Shown: positions 1 through 6,911 of the stretch, in pieces
Position numbering within the stretch: position 1 is the first letter of the stretch
Layout of the letters: each line of letters starts with the position of its first letter
Assembly (NCBI GenBank): GCA_028702395.1
Contig: JAQVOV010000012.1
Span: 1-20,813, forward strand
Length of the DNA: 20,813 nucleotides
Source: Candidatus Omnitrophota bacterium
GTDB taxonomy: Bacteria > Omnitrophota > Gorgyraeia > JABMRN01
Reading direction: 5' to 3'
Program-made: the position numbers and the translations under genes
Notes under the pieces: model-generated
Seen by the model: only the letters and a program-made list of their open reading frames with translations
Databases searched by the model: none
Told to the model about the DNA's origin: nothing

Positions 1-56
1 GCATAAGTAGCAAGAACATATTTATCATATTGTTTTTTTATTTGATCTAATTCCAT
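1..56 (-). CDS. argD: Acetylornithine aminotransferase, N-terminal fragment
   Basis: Only the first 18 codons are inside the window; the gene runs off the left edge. The translation begins MELDQIKKQYDKYVLATY, which matches the usual opening of the PLP-dependent acetylornithine aminotransferase (the D-K-Y-V-x-x-T-Y segment before the substrate loop). The start ATG is at 54-56 and an AAAGGTG ribosome-binding site lies at 61-67. It follows argC, argJ and argB on the same strand, so ArgD, which transaminates N-acetylglutamate semialdehyde to N-acetylornithine, is the expected next pathway enzyme. The assignment rests on a short sequence plus context and the PLP lysine is not visible. Another class III aminotransferase is the only realistic alternative. 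Confidence 0.8.
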   Translation of the reverse strand, partial: MELDQIKKQYDKYVLATY

Positions 57-77
57 TTTTCACCTTTATAGAATTTT

Positions 78-174
78 GTGTCTGTGTCTGTTTCAGTGTC
101 TGTAAATGAACGTTCTAAATATAGTTTTTACTTCCTCTATCAGGACGATCAACCACTGACACAGACACAGACAC
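78..174. repeat. Inverted-repeat element between argB and argD
   Basis: The arms 78-97 and 155-174 are complementary over 20 bp with one mismatch and are built from repeats of TGTGTC/GACACA (period six, unlike the heptads elsewhere). The 57-nt loop carries AACGTTCTAAA near its left end and AGGACGATCAACCACT beside the right arm, a version of the core seen in other elements of this window. It fills most of the 133-nt gap between the argB stop and the argD start. Confidence 0.85.
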
Positions 175-189
175 TACAATCTATCAACC

Positions 190-1077
190 CTATATATCCT
201 TCGTCTCTTCTGTCCTATGGCCTATCTTAATAATTTCAGTACCAATTCCTTCATGAGTAAATATCTCTAAAAGCAAAGCATGTTTAAGCTCAGCATTTAC
301 CATGTGAGATTTTTTTACCCCGCCATCAAGTGCATGTAAACAAGCCTGTACCTTTGGGATCATTCCGCCTTCGATCTTCCCTTTTTCCATAAGATATTGT
401 GCATCTTTAAAACTTATTGAATGCAGTAAAGACCCTGGGTCTTTTTTATCAGATTGAACTCCATCTACATTAGTAAGAACAACTAATTTTTCAGCACAAA
501 GTCCCACTGCAATTTTAGATGCAGCTTCATCAGCATTAACATTGTAAAGACACCTGTCTTTCCCTATGGAAACCGGAGAAATAACAGGTATTATGCGATC
601 TGTTATAAGCCTTGAAACTACAGTTGTATCAACTGATTCAACGCTTCCTGCATAACCTATATCAGTTTCAGAATTTATTTTATCTGCAATTAAAAGTTTA
701 TTTTCTTTACCTATAAGACCAAAAGCTTTTGCCCCCATCTCTTGTAATTCCTCAACAAGAATATGATTCACTTCTGTAAGTGCTTCATCAACAACTGCCA
801 TAGTTTTGATATCTGTGACCCTAAGCCCTTTAACGAATTTAAACTCTATGCCTGATTCTTTTAATTTTTTATTTATATGCGGTCCCCCGCCATGTACAAG
901 CACAGGACACATACCAACTACACTCATAAAAACAATATCCTGTAAAACTGCTTTTCTTACAGCATCATCCCCTAAAGAATTACCTCCGAATTTAATAACA
1001 ACTATTTTTCCGGAGAACTTTTTAATATAAGGCATAGCCTCTATCAATACTTTACTTTTGTTTATTGCATCTTCCAT
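190..1077 (-). CDS. argB: Acetylglutamate kinase
   Basis: ArgB phosphorylates N-acetylglutamate with ATP, the second step of arginine synthesis. At 295 aa it has the normal family length. Visible motifs are the phosphate-binding KFGGNSLG (residues 29-36), the glycine-rich HGGGP (62-66) and the LRVTD segment near residue 85, all typical of the amino-acid-kinase fold. A GGGAG ribosome-binding site precedes the ATG. It lies downstream of argJ across a 155-nt gap filled by a heptad inverted-repeat element, and upstream of argD. Whether arginine feedback-inhibits this enzyme depends on an N-terminal helix present in hexameric forms. The N-terminus here (about 20 residues before the kinase core) is compatible with that, but this is inference. 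Confidence 0.95.
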   Translation of the reverse strand: MEDAINKSKVLIEAMPYIKKFSGKIVVIKFGGNSLGDDAVRKAVLQDIVFMSVVGMCPVLVHGGGPHINKKLKESGIEFKFVKGLRVTDIKTMAVVDEALTEVNHILVEELQEMGAKAFGLIGKENKLLIADKINSETDIGYAGSVESVDTTVVSRLITDRIIPVISPVSIGKDRCLYNVNADEAASKIAVGLCAEKLVVLTNVDGVQSDKKDPGSLLHSISFKDAQYLMEKGKIEGGMIPKVQACLHALDGGVKKSHMVNAELKHALLLEIFTHEGIGTEIIKIGHRTEETKDI

Positions 1078-1083
1078 TTTACT

Positions 1084-1214
1084 CCCTTAATAGCATCTTT
1101 AGCTTTCAGCTATCTGCTATCAGCTTTTAGCAAAGGAACGTCCTAAAACAAGTTTAAAAACTTTTTCAGGTGCGATCCAAAAGCTGACAGCTGAAAGCTA
1201 ATGGCTAATAGCTA
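1084..1214. repeat. Heptad inverted-repeat element between argJ and argB
   Basis: The left arm (1100-1128) reads as degenerate heptads of the type CAGCTAT / CAGCTTT, and the right arm (1179-1214) is its approximate complement in the same phase. The loop contains AGGAACGTCCTAAAA at 1133-1147 and CAGGTGCGATCC at 1167-1178. The outer end CCCTTAATAGC (1084-1094) resembles CCTATTAACTCG at the ends of other elements. The left end begins only about 7 nt upstream of the argB start codon, so the argB ribosome-binding site abuts the element. Confidence 0.85.
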
Positions 1215-1232
1215 AACATCTTTTTAAACATA

Positions 1233-2429
1233 CTAAGTCGTGTAATGTGCATTTATCTCAACATACCGTTTAGTAAGGTCGCACGTAAACATACTATATT
1301 CTTCTTTTCCGGCCTTTACATCAACAACGATATCTACATATTTATTTTTATATACCTTTGCCTTTTTTTTAGCAGGAACATCTATCCGTTTACCGTTATA
1401 AAAAGTCACTCCATCAAGGATTATTTCCATTTTATCAGGATCAAGTCCAGCTATCATACTTGCCCCAACACTTGAGGCAATACGTCCCCAGTTGGGGTCT
1501 TGTCCATATAAACTTGTTTTAACAAGTTGTGAATTAGCAATTACGCGTGTTGCTTTTTCTGCATCCTTTTTCGTTTTAGTTCCTTTAACAGTTATAGTAA
1601 CTATTTTTGTCGAACCTTCGCCATCCTCAACAATGTCCTGTGCGAGTTTTTGCAGAACAACATTAAGTCCTGATTTAAATTCGTCATATTCTTTTGTCCC
1701 TGTTTTAATTAACTCGTTCCCTGCTTGTGCATTAGCCAGCAAAATTACCGTATCATTTGTACTCATATCTCCATCAACGCTTATTGCGTTAAAACTCACT
1801 TCATTCGTTTCTTTTAAAACTTTTGTCAGAGCCTTTTGTTCAATATTTGCATCCGTCAAAATATAAGCAAGCATTGTTGCCATTTTAGGATGGACCATAC
1901 CAGCACCTTTACAAACACCAATTATCATTACCTTTTTCCCGCAGATATTAACAGATATTGTCTTTATCTTTACATCCTTATCTGTAGTAAGAATTGATCT
2001 TGCAAAATCCAAAACAGCTTCTTTTTTATATGACAATGTATCCACCAGTTGAGGGATCGCTGCTATTATTTTTTCCATATCCATTTTATGTCCGATTATA
2101 CCTGTTGAGCAAACACATACATTATTCATTCCAACGTTAAGACAGTCACTTGTTATTTGTACCATTTTTTTTGCATCTATCATCCCCTGTTTTCCGGTAC
2201 AGCAATTAGCATTGGCACTATTGACAATAACAGCATTTATCCCTTCATTCTTCTTTAATATTTGTTGTGTGAGAATAACAGGGGCTGCTTTAACTTTATT
2301 TTGAGTGAAAACTCCTGCAGCAACACATTTACTTTGAGAAAATATAAGTCCAATATCTTTTTTAGTTTTTTTCATTCCAGAATGCATACCGCTAACTTTA
2401 AATCCTTTGGGAAGTGAGATCTTGATCAT
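1233..2429 (-). CDS. argJ: Bifunctional ornithine acetyltransferase / N-acetylglutamate synthase
   Basis: ArgJ moves the acetyl group from N-acetylornithine to glutamate, closing the cyclic arginine pathway; many ArgJ proteins also use acetyl-CoA to make the first acetylglutamate. The 398-aa length is typical. The self-cleavage site lies in KGAGMVHPKMATMLAYI (residues 174-190). Cleavage between A184 and T185 would free T185 as the catalytic nucleophile of the beta chain. The C-terminus VEINAHYTT matches the conserved family ending. The start lies 2 nt after the argC stop, so translation is probably coupled, and an AAGGA site sits inside the end of argC. The presence of argJ implies this organism recycles the acetyl group rather than using an ArgE deacetylase, although an argA could still exist elsewhere. 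Confidence 0.95.
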   Translation of the reverse strand: MIKISLPKGFKVSGMHSGMKKTKKDIGLIFSQSKCVAAGVFTQNKVKAAPVILTQQILKKNEGINAVIVNSANANCCTGKQGMIDAKKMVQITSDCLNVGMNNVCVCSTGIIGHKMDMEKIIAAIPQLVDTLSYKKEAVLDFARSILTTDKDVKIKTISVNICGKKVMIIGVCKGAGMVHPKMATMLAYILTDANIEQKALTKVLKETNEVSFNAISVDGDMSTNDTVILLANAQAGNELIKTGTKEYDEFKSGLNVVLQKLAQDIVEDGEGSTKIVTITVKGTKTKKDAEKATRVIANSQLVKTSLYGQDPNWGRIASSVGASMIAGLDPDKMEIILDGVTFYNGKRIDVPAKKKAKVYKNKYVDIVVDVKAGKEEYSMFTCDLTKRYVEINAHYTT

Positions 2430-2431
2430 TT

Positions 2432-3442
2432 CTATATCAATCCTTTCTTCTGGTCAAATCCATAAATAATATTCATATTTTGCACAGCCTGCCCAGCTGC
2501 CCCTTTAACAAGATTATCTATAGCTGAAACTATAGTTAATATATTACCTTTCACCTTAAGACCAATATCACAAAAATTCGTATTAACAACATCCTTTATT
2601 TGCGGATATTTACCATTCGGATAGATCCGCACAAAAGGCTTACCTGAATAATAATCCTTATATAATGTTATTATTTCATCCTGAGAAAGATCTTTTGTCA
2701 AGGTAACATAAACTGTTGAGAATATTCCCCTATTTATTGGTAAAAGATGAGGAACAAAATTCATATTAATATCTATATCTGTAACACTTTTAATGATCTT
2801 TTCTATTTCAGGCATATGCTGATGTTCATTTATTTTATAAGCTTTAAAAGACTCATTAACTTCACAATAAGATAAAGCAAGATCCGCTTTTCGACCTGCA
2901 CCAGATACTCCGCTTTTAGCATCTGCAATAATAGTACCGGTAATAACCTTTTGCTCAAGTACTGGGAGTAATGCTAATAATACTGATGTTGGATAACAAC
3001 CTGGATTGGCTATTAGTTGAGCTTTCTTGATCTTTTCTAGATTTAGTTCAGGCAAACCATAAACAGCTTTTTCAAGACCACTTTGATCTTTATGTTCAAA
3101 CTTATACCATTTCTCATAATCTGTTTTATCTAACCTATAATCAGCACTAAGATCTATTATCTTTTTGTTTTTAGCTAATAATTGCGGAACAAATGCCGTG
3201 GAAACTGTATGCGGCAAAGAAAGAAAGATAATATCTGATTTAGCACAAACTTCATCTATATCAAAATTAACACAAAGATCATCAACTGCTCCTTTGAATT
3301 TCGGGAACATCTCAGAGTAAGCAATAGGTTTTTCAACTCGAGAACAAAGCCCTGTTATTCGAACTTCAGGATGCTTTGATAATATCCAAACAAGCTCTTG
3401 CCCTGTATATCCTGTAGCTCCTACTACCGATACTTTTATCAT
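2432..3442 (-). CDS. argC: N-acetyl-gamma-glutamyl-phosphate reductase
   Basis: ArgC reduces N-acetylglutamyl phosphate to the semialdehyde using NADPH, the third arginine step. The Rossmann motif GATGYTGQEL is at residues 8-17. The active-site cysteine is C149 in NPGCYPTS, and the catalytic histidine region is EHQHMPEI with H209. The HLLPINRG segment is also characteristic. The length of 336 aa is usual for the bacterial single-domain enzyme. AAAGGAG lies 8 nt before the ATG. It is the first gene of the arg transcript: a near-perfect promoter at 3677-3705 would give a leader of about 225 nt that carries a nested inverted-repeat element. Confidence 0.96.
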   Translation of the reverse strand: MIKVSVVGATGYTGQELVWILSKHPEVRITGLCSRVEKPIAYSEMFPKFKGAVDDLCVNFDIDEVCAKSDIIFLSLPHTVSTAFVPQLLAKNKKIIDLSADYRLDKTDYEKWYKFEHKDQSGLEKAVYGLPELNLEKIKKAQLIANPGCYPTSVLLALLPVLEQKVITGTIIADAKSGVSGAGRKADLALSYCEVNESFKAYKINEHQHMPEIEKIIKSVTDIDINMNFVPHLLPINRGIFSTVYVTLTKDLSQDEIITLYKDYYSGKPFVRIYPNGKYPQIKDVVNTNFCDIGLKVKGNILTIVSAIDNLVKGAAGQAVQNMNIIYGFDQKKGLI

Positions 3443-3464
3443 TATAATCTCCTTTAAAGAATGC

Positions 3465-3637
3465 TTAAGTAAAAAGGCAAAAGTAAAAAGTAAAAAATCT
3501 AAACATCATTGTGGAATCTTCTATTAGCAAATCGCGAAACGCAAAGCGCAAATCTAAAAAACCACGTTTAGAACCTTCCACTACGATATGCAATTTGCTG
3601 TTTTCTTTTTCCTTTTACCTTTCAACTTTTTCCTTAA
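3465..3637. repeat. Nested heptad inverted repeats in the argC leader
   Basis: Outer arms 3465-3497 and 3605-3637 are purine- and pyrimidine-rich (AAAAAGT-like heptads) and match with about 8 mismatches in 33. Inner arms 3526-3540 and 3585-3599 match at 11 of 15 positions and consist of heptads such as CGCAAAG and CGCAAAT (3533-3554). Between the inner arms lies TAGAACCTTCCACTAC (3569-3584), another version of the core found elsewhere. The element lies wholly inside the predicted argC transcript leader. Confidence 0.75.
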
Positions 3638-3676
3638 TAGCTTTATTAAATTTTATACTATATATGATAGGCCATT

Positions 3677-3705
3677 AGTATATATAAAATATCTTTTATT
3701 GTCAA
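3677..3705 (-). promoter_or_regulatory. Sigma70-type promoter for argC-argJ-argB-argD
   Basis: On the minus strand TTGACA (3700-3705) is followed after exactly 17 nt by TATACT (3677-3682), a near-consensus pair. The expected transcription start is near 3670, giving a leader of about 225 nt before argC. A second TATATATGATAG-like stretch lies immediately downstream. No arginine operator was recognised. Confidence 0.75.
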
Positions 3706-3727
3706 TATAATATATGGCTGTCAACAT

Positions 3728-3755
3728 GTAGGGGCGTATTGCAATACGCCCCTAC
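3728..3755. repeat. Perfect 28-bp palindrome, copy 1
   Basis: The 28 bases are a perfect palindrome with the arm GTAGGGGCGTATTG. An identical copy occurs at 19239-19266. It is followed by TCTATA, and the same CCCCTACTCTATA ending occurs after the hairpin at 19274-19295, so these belong to one REP-like family. It sits between the argC promoter and the rpsI terminator and overlaps no gene. Confidence 0.9.
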
Positions 3756-3764
3756 TCTATACAT

Positions 3765-3797
3765 AAAAAAACCCATCTCAAAGAGATGGGTTTTTTT
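3765..3797 (-). terminator. Hairpin terminator after rpsI
   Basis: A 9-bp perfect stem (3771-3779 with 3783-3791, ACCCATCTC / GAGATGGGT) with an AAA loop is flanked by A7 on one side and T7 on the other. It starts 20 nt after the rpsI stop and, read on the minus strand, ends in a U-run. The symmetric A and T tracts mean it could work in both directions. Confidence 0.92.
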
Positions 3798-3816
3798 GTA
3801 TTGTAACCTATATCGT

Positions 3817-4245
3817 TTATCTCTTAGAAAACTGAAATCTTTTTCGAGCCTTTTTTCTACCGAATTTTTTTCTTTCCTTTTCTCTAGCATCTCTTGTAAG
3901 AAGTCCTGCTTTTTTGATCTGAGCTTTACTGCCCTCATTAAGCTTTACAGTAGCTCTTGCAAGACCATGTCTGGAAGCCTCTGCCTGCCCTGACATTCCT
4001 CCACCTTTAACGTTGATATCTACATCTACCTTTTTTGCTATATCAGCTAGTTTAAGGACTTGTTTAACGATTATCCTATGTGTTTCCCTTGCGAAATAGT
4101 CATTAAAAACCTTTTTATTGACTGCTATCTTCCCTGTACCTGGTGAAAGAATACGTACTCTTGCAGTAGAAGTTTTTCTTCTTCCTACTGCTATCACCTG
4201 TTGTTGATCTTTTTGTTTTCTCAATACTAATGTTGATTCAACCAT
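3817..4245 (-). CDS. rpsI: 30S ribosomal protein S9
   Basis: S9 is a small-subunit head protein whose C-terminal tail reaches the P-site tRNA. The protein is 142 aa. The core GRRKTSTARVRI starts near residue 22, followed by GKIAVNKKVFNDYF, VKGGGMSGQAEASRHGLARA and the basic end RKKARKRFQFSKR, all standard S9 features. The first roughly 15 residues form a short variable extension. The start codon shares one base with the rplM stop (TAATG), so the genes are translationally coupled, with a GGAAGGT site inside rplM. It is the last gene of the rplM-rpsI operon, closed by the hairpin terminator at 3765-3797. Confidence 0.97.
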   Translation of the reverse strand: MVESTLVLRKQKDQQQVIAVGRRKTSTARVRILSPGTGKIAVNKKVFNDYFARETHRIIVKQVLKLADIAKKVDVDINVKGGGMSGQAEASRHGLARATVKLNEGSKAQIKKAGLLTRDAREKERKKFGRKKARKRFQFSKR

Positions 4246-4685
4246 TATTTACCTTCCTTTTCAGAAATTTTCTTCTCGAATTGAGCTATATGCGGGTGTT
4301 TATCTGTAGCATATATCTTTAACCTTGCGATCATTCTATCACCCAGTTTATTCTTTGGAAGCATCCCTTTTACAGCATGTCTTATAACTTCACCTGGTTT
4401 TCTGTCAAGAAGATGTGAAAGTGTTTCTTCTTTCAACCCGCCTGGATACCCGGAATATCTTTTATATTTTTTTTGATCCATTTTATTACCAGTAACTTTG
4501 ATCTTTGATGCATTGATCACAACAACACCGTCTCCGCAATCAACATGGGCTGTAAAAGTAGGCTTATTTTTTCCGCTAAGTCTTTTTGCAATTTCAGTAG
4601 CAAGCCTACCTAAGATCTGATCTTGAGCATCTAAAATATGCCAATTATGTATAACTGTTTCTTTTTTTATCATGCTTGTTTTCAT
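4245..4685 (-). CDS. rplM: 50S ribosomal protein L13
   Basis: L13 is an early-assembly large-subunit protein that binds 23S rRNA. From the ATG at 4683-4685 the protein is 146 aa and begins MKTSMIKKETV, the same opening as other L13 proteins. Later blocks are GRLATEIAKRLSGK, VDCGDGVVVINA, the YSGYPGG segment, AVKGMLPKNKLG and LKIYATDKHPH. The open frame continues upstream for 20 codons to 4745, but those codons come from the repeat element at 4708-4808 and show no L13 similarity, so the shorter start is preferred. The ribosome-binding site is weak (GGAC). Transcription is likely from the promoter at 4904-4932 with a structured leader of about 210 nt. Confidence 0.95.
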   Translation of the reverse strand: MKTSMIKKETVIHNWHILDAQDQILGRLATEIAKRLSGKNKPTFTAHVDCGDGVVVINASKIKVTGNKMDQKKYKRYSGYPGGLKEETLSHLLDRKPGEVIRHAVKGMLPKNKLGDRMIARLKIYATDKHPHIAQFEKKISEKEGK

Positions 4686-4707
4686 TTTAGTCCATTCTCT
4701 GTATAAC

Positions 4708-4808
4708 AAGATCAAAGAAAAAAGATAAAAATTAATTTTATTCATGGAGACTTTTCTAAAATATCATATTTAGGATCATCCACTCTTTTATCTTTTGTCT
4801 TTTATCTT
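4708..4808. repeat. Heptad inverted-repeat element in the rplM leader
   Basis: Arms 4708-4730 and 4786-4808 match at 21 of 23 positions; the right arm is CTTTTAT/CTTTTGT heptads. The 55-nt loop ends with AGGATCATCCACT at the right arm. The 37 nt from 4772 to 4808 are identical to 17482-17518. The left arm begins only 22 nt upstream of the L13 start codon, inside the predicted mRNA leader. Confidence 0.9.
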
Positions 4809-4825
4809 GCAGTTTTCACATTGTC

Positions 4826-4855
4826 CCGCCAACGGCGGTTGTGCCCCTGGCACAA
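4826..4855. promoter_or_regulatory. Two tandem small hairpins in the rplM leader
   Basis: CCGCC-AAC-GGCGG (4826-4838) is followed directly by TTGTGCC-CCT-GGCACAA (4839-4855). They lie between the promoter and the heptad element. Their GC content stands out in an AT-rich leader. They could be a ribosomal-protein autoregulatory structure or a REP-like remnant; no known L13 leader was matched. Confidence 0.45.
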
Positions 4856-4903
4856 AATTGTTTATTTTATTTATATACTTCTAAAATCAATATCGAGTGC
4901 ATA

Positions 4904-4932
4904 AATATAACATATTAGGTTATAGGTGTCAA
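4904..4932 (-). promoter_or_regulatory. Sigma70-type promoter for rplM-rpsI
   Basis: On the minus strand TTGACA (4927-4932), a 17-nt spacer and TATATT (4904-4909). Just upstream of the -35 box is an A-tract. The 15 nt AAAAAACATTTGACA are identical to those at the peptide A promoter (5564-5578). The predicted leader is about 210 nt. Confidence 0.7.
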
Positions 4933-4951
4933 ATGTTTTTTCAAAAAATAA

Positions 4952-5038
4952 TCTGTTATCCGTTATCTGTTATCTGTTTGAGTAAAAAACTCTTCTAGAA
5001 CGTTCCTCTACTACACATAACAGATTACACATAACACA
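4952..5038. repeat. Heptad inverted-repeat element upstream of the rplM promoter
   Basis: Arms 4952-4976 and 5014-5038 are complementary at 20 of 25 positions and use CTGTTAT-type heptads. The loop contains CTAGAACGTTCCTCTAC (4995-5011), close to the shared core and holding the palindrome AACGTT. Together with the relic at 5060-5182 it fills the gap between the rplM promoter and peptide A. Confidence 0.85.
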
Positions 5039-5059
5039 GACTATTCCCTAAACCCCTTA

Positions 5060-5182
5060 TTATGCGTTCTTATGCAGTCCTTTAATAGGCTCCTGACAAT
5101 ATTTGCTTACAAGTTTATCAAAAACATCAAGTGCTTCTTTTCGGCTTTTAAAGGTCATTCGCTGCTATTCTCTTGGAATATT
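5060..5182 (-). pseudogene. Truncated copy of the 85-aa ORF (copy 1)
   Basis: The 95 nt from 5064 to 5158 are identical to 7242-7336, the 3' part of the intact gene at 7238-7495. The reading frame encodes residues 54-85 of that protein and the same stop. Upstream the match decays: the codons equivalent to N-I-..-P-R-E-Q-Q-R read N-I-P-R-E-stop-Q-R, with TAG where the intact copy has CAG. TAA and TGA follow further upstream. It starts right after the peptide A stop. Perfect identity beside a sharp drop suggests recent duplication or gene conversion of the 3' end. Confidence 0.85.
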
Positions 5183-5200
5183 TCATTATCTGAAACTTAA

Positions 5201-5446
5201 TTAGCTTGGTGCCGCATCTGTGATACTAAGCAAACCTGTCAAAGAAATAACCTTTGAACTGACTCCTTTGGCCGCTATATCACAGGTACCAGTATATGGG
5301 TTAGTAGCCCCAAAATAATATTTACATAATACAAAAGTTATTGCATCCATCATATATATGCCGTTTGTCACACTGCATACATGCAACAAAGCCTGCTTTG
5401 GATCAAGTTCAACAGCTTTTATTTTTGGTGCTACATATTTTTTCAT
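5201..5446 (-). CDS. Small three-cysteine peptide A (unrecognised family)
   Basis: This 81-aa protein of unknown function is related to peptide B (6912-7130). Its N-terminus follows K-K-Y-x2-P-x-I-x2-[IV]-x-L-x4-A-[LI]-L-x-V-C, with the first cysteine at C24. The middle shares V-x-N-G-I-Y, then C41 and C55, then a K-G pair, and both peptides end in A-P-S. There is no signal peptide or membrane segment. A leader-like N-terminus followed by a variable cysteine- and glycine-containing part would suit a ribosomally made, modified peptide, but no modifying enzyme is adjacent in the same operon, so this is inference. The start is well supported: AAGGGGAG precedes the ATG and a near-consensus promoter lies about 95 nt upstream. 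It is bracketed by two broken copies of the 85-aa ORF. Confidence 0.75.
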   Translation of the reverse strand: MKKYVAPKIKAVELDPKQALLHVCSVTNGIYMMDAITFVLCKYYFGATNPYTGTCDIAAKGVSSKVISLTGLLSITDAAPS

Positions 5447-5541
5447 TTATCTCCCCTTTATACTTGTACTTATCTTCTATTTAAGCTTAGTACCAGTTAC
5501 GTTCGCGCTATTGACTAAAAAATCCTGATCTCTAATATTAA

Positions 5542-5569
5542 AGTATACCCGCAACCACGCACATGTCAA
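5542..5569 (-). promoter_or_regulatory. Sigma70-type promoter for peptide A
   Basis: On the minus strand TTGACA (5564-5569), a 16-nt spacer and TATACT (5542-5547), with an A-tract upstream of the -35 box. The predicted start near 5535 gives a leader of about 90 nt. This suggests peptide A is strongly transcribed on its own rather than only as part of an operon. Confidence 0.75.
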
Positions 5570-5612
5570 ATGTTTTTTGTTTTCTTTAAGGACATTAAAA
5601 CCAGGCCTTAAA

Positions 5613-5720
5613 TTATGCTTTTTTGTACAGTCCCTTAATAGGTTCTTGAAAACATTTGCTTATAAGTCTGCTGAAAAAATCTCTTCTTTCTTTTCTTTAA
5701 ATATTATTTTTTGCTGGCAT
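5613..5720 (-). pseudogene. Degenerate copy of the 85-aa ORF (copy 3)
   Basis: Read on the minus strand, the end of this stretch gives RLISKCFQEPIKGLYKKA then stop, clearly related to KLVSKYCQEPIKGLHKNA of the intact gene at 7238-7495. Upstream in the same frame is ATGCCAGCAAAAAATAAT (MPAKNN), like the intact start MPIKKN, followed by an isoleucine codon and a TAA. Most of the middle of the gene is missing. It is older than copy 1, with many substitutions. It sits upstream of peptide A just as the intact gene sits upstream of peptide B. Confidence 0.75.
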
Positions 5721-5800
5721 CTAGATTATTACACAAAATATAGTTTGTTTGAAATCAATTAGAATTGCATTCTTTTTTATACTATGATAGAATTTGTCAT

Positions 5801-6871
5801 ATGAAACTACAGACACTTTCTGATCTTATATGCCCTAAGATACACAATGGCAAAAAATGCCATAAAATACTCGATCTACATATAACAAAAGAAAAAAAGG
5901 ATGAGATACTTTACGGCCTTTTGATCTGCACAAAATGCAGAACAAAATATCCTATCATACAAGGAATACCTATCCTTTTGTCTGATATTGGCAAATACCT
6001 TAAAGATAACTTCGCCATCATTAAAAAATCTTTAAATCCTAAAAGAAAAGATAATGAAGACTTGTTCTTATATATGAGCGTAGTGAAACGCTCTGCATTT
6101 CAAGAAAACCAAGGCACTAAAATTTTCGATCTACCTAGCACACCTAAAACAACTAAATTTGAAGGGTATAAATTGCTTCATTATGGCGATATGCTTAAAA
6201 CCACACATGCTCCTTTCATGAAAGATATTCTTAAATTACATAAGAAGAAAAATGCTTATACAATAATTAAAAACTGGCTAGAAGAAAAAAAACTAAAAGA
6301 CAAAAAAACAATAGATGTAGGTTGCAGTTTTGGCAGACTTACACTTTTACTAGCTAAAAAATGTTCTTTTTCTTATGGAGTAGACATTTCCTTCACAGAT
6401 CTCTTAACTGCAAGTAGAATAATAAAACATGTGCCAAATAAGTTATCTCGTTTTAAAGTTAAAGAAAGTGGGAAATCAAAAACAAAAACAACCAATATTA
6501 TAAAAAGCAATAATCTGGATTTTATTCTTGCTTCAGCGGATAACCTGCCTTTCAAAGATAATCTTTTTGAAGTATCAATAAACAGTAATATTGTTGATAT
6601 TGCCTCAAAGAATGTGAACATTTTAAAAGAGGCAGGAAGAACACTTGAAAAAAAAGGAGAGTTATTCGTTAGTTTTGTACCTTTTTTTAGAAGGCTAGAA
6701 TCCGAAAAAAAAGATAAAGCCTTGACATCCTCTAATATAAAAAAGGCGATCAAATCGATCACCTTTTATAAAGAATTCAAACACATCCCTTTTATTATGC
6801 GAAATTCCGAAAATTTCTATAACCTATATAATAATTGCTGTATGTTAGGTAGAAAAAAAACAAATAACTGA
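5801..6871 (+). CDS. SAM-dependent methyltransferase with N-terminal Trm112-like zinc ribbon
   Basis: This 356-aa protein starts at the ATG at 5801. The N-terminal ~60 residues form a Trm112p-like module with C11, C20 and the pair C43/C46 in LICTKCRTKYPIIQGIP, followed by ILLSD. A class I methyltransferase core follows: motif I IDVGCSFGRL at 171-180, the acidic GVDIS around D195, and ADNLPFKDNLFEVSI (246-260) as the motif-IV-like region. A linker of roughly 100 residues separates the modules. The substrate is unknown; many such fusions in accessory loci act on glycans, lipids or secondary metabolites. An upstream in-frame TTG at 5765 is less likely than this ATG. No clear ribosome-binding site is present, and a TATACTATGATAG stretch at 5778-5790 may be the -10 region, giving a very short leader. 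It converges with peptide B. Confidence 0.8.
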   Translation: MKLQTLSDLICPKIHNGKKCHKILDLHITKEKKDEILYGLLICTKCRTKYPIIQGIPILLSDIGKYLKDNFAIIKKSLNPKRKDNEDLFLYMSVVKRSAFQENQGTKIFDLPSTPKTTKFEGYKLLHYGDMLKTTHAPFMKDILKLHKKKNAYTIIKNWLEEKKLKDKKTIDVGCSFGRLTLLLAKKCSFSYGVDISFTDLLTASRIIKHVPNKLSRFKVKESGKSKTKTTNIIKSNNLDFILASADNLPFKDNLFEVSINSNIVDIASKNVNILKEAGRTLEKKGELFVSFVPFFRRLESEKKDKALTSSNIKKAIKSITFYKEFKHIPFIMRNSENFYNLYNNCCMLGRKKTNN

Positions 6872-6911
6872 CCTTTATTATTTAAGCAAATACAAAACTA
6901 TACTTTTGAAC

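Noticed and set aside
3739..3993. An 84-codon plus-strand open frame over the rpsI terminator and 3' end
   Set aside because: It is antisense to rpsI, starts in a palindrome and has no ribosome-binding site or recognisable content.
4686..4745. A 20-codon N-terminal extension of L13 starting at an ATG at 4743-4745
   Set aside because: It is translated repeat loop and arm sequence, has no L13 similarity, and the ATG at 4683-4685 gives the canonical L13 start.
6741..6767. Terminator-like hairpin AAAAGGCGATC ... GATCACCTTTT
   Set aside because: It lies inside the methyltransferase coding region, about 100 nt before its stop, contains a mismatch and lacks a proper U-run after a GC-rich stem.
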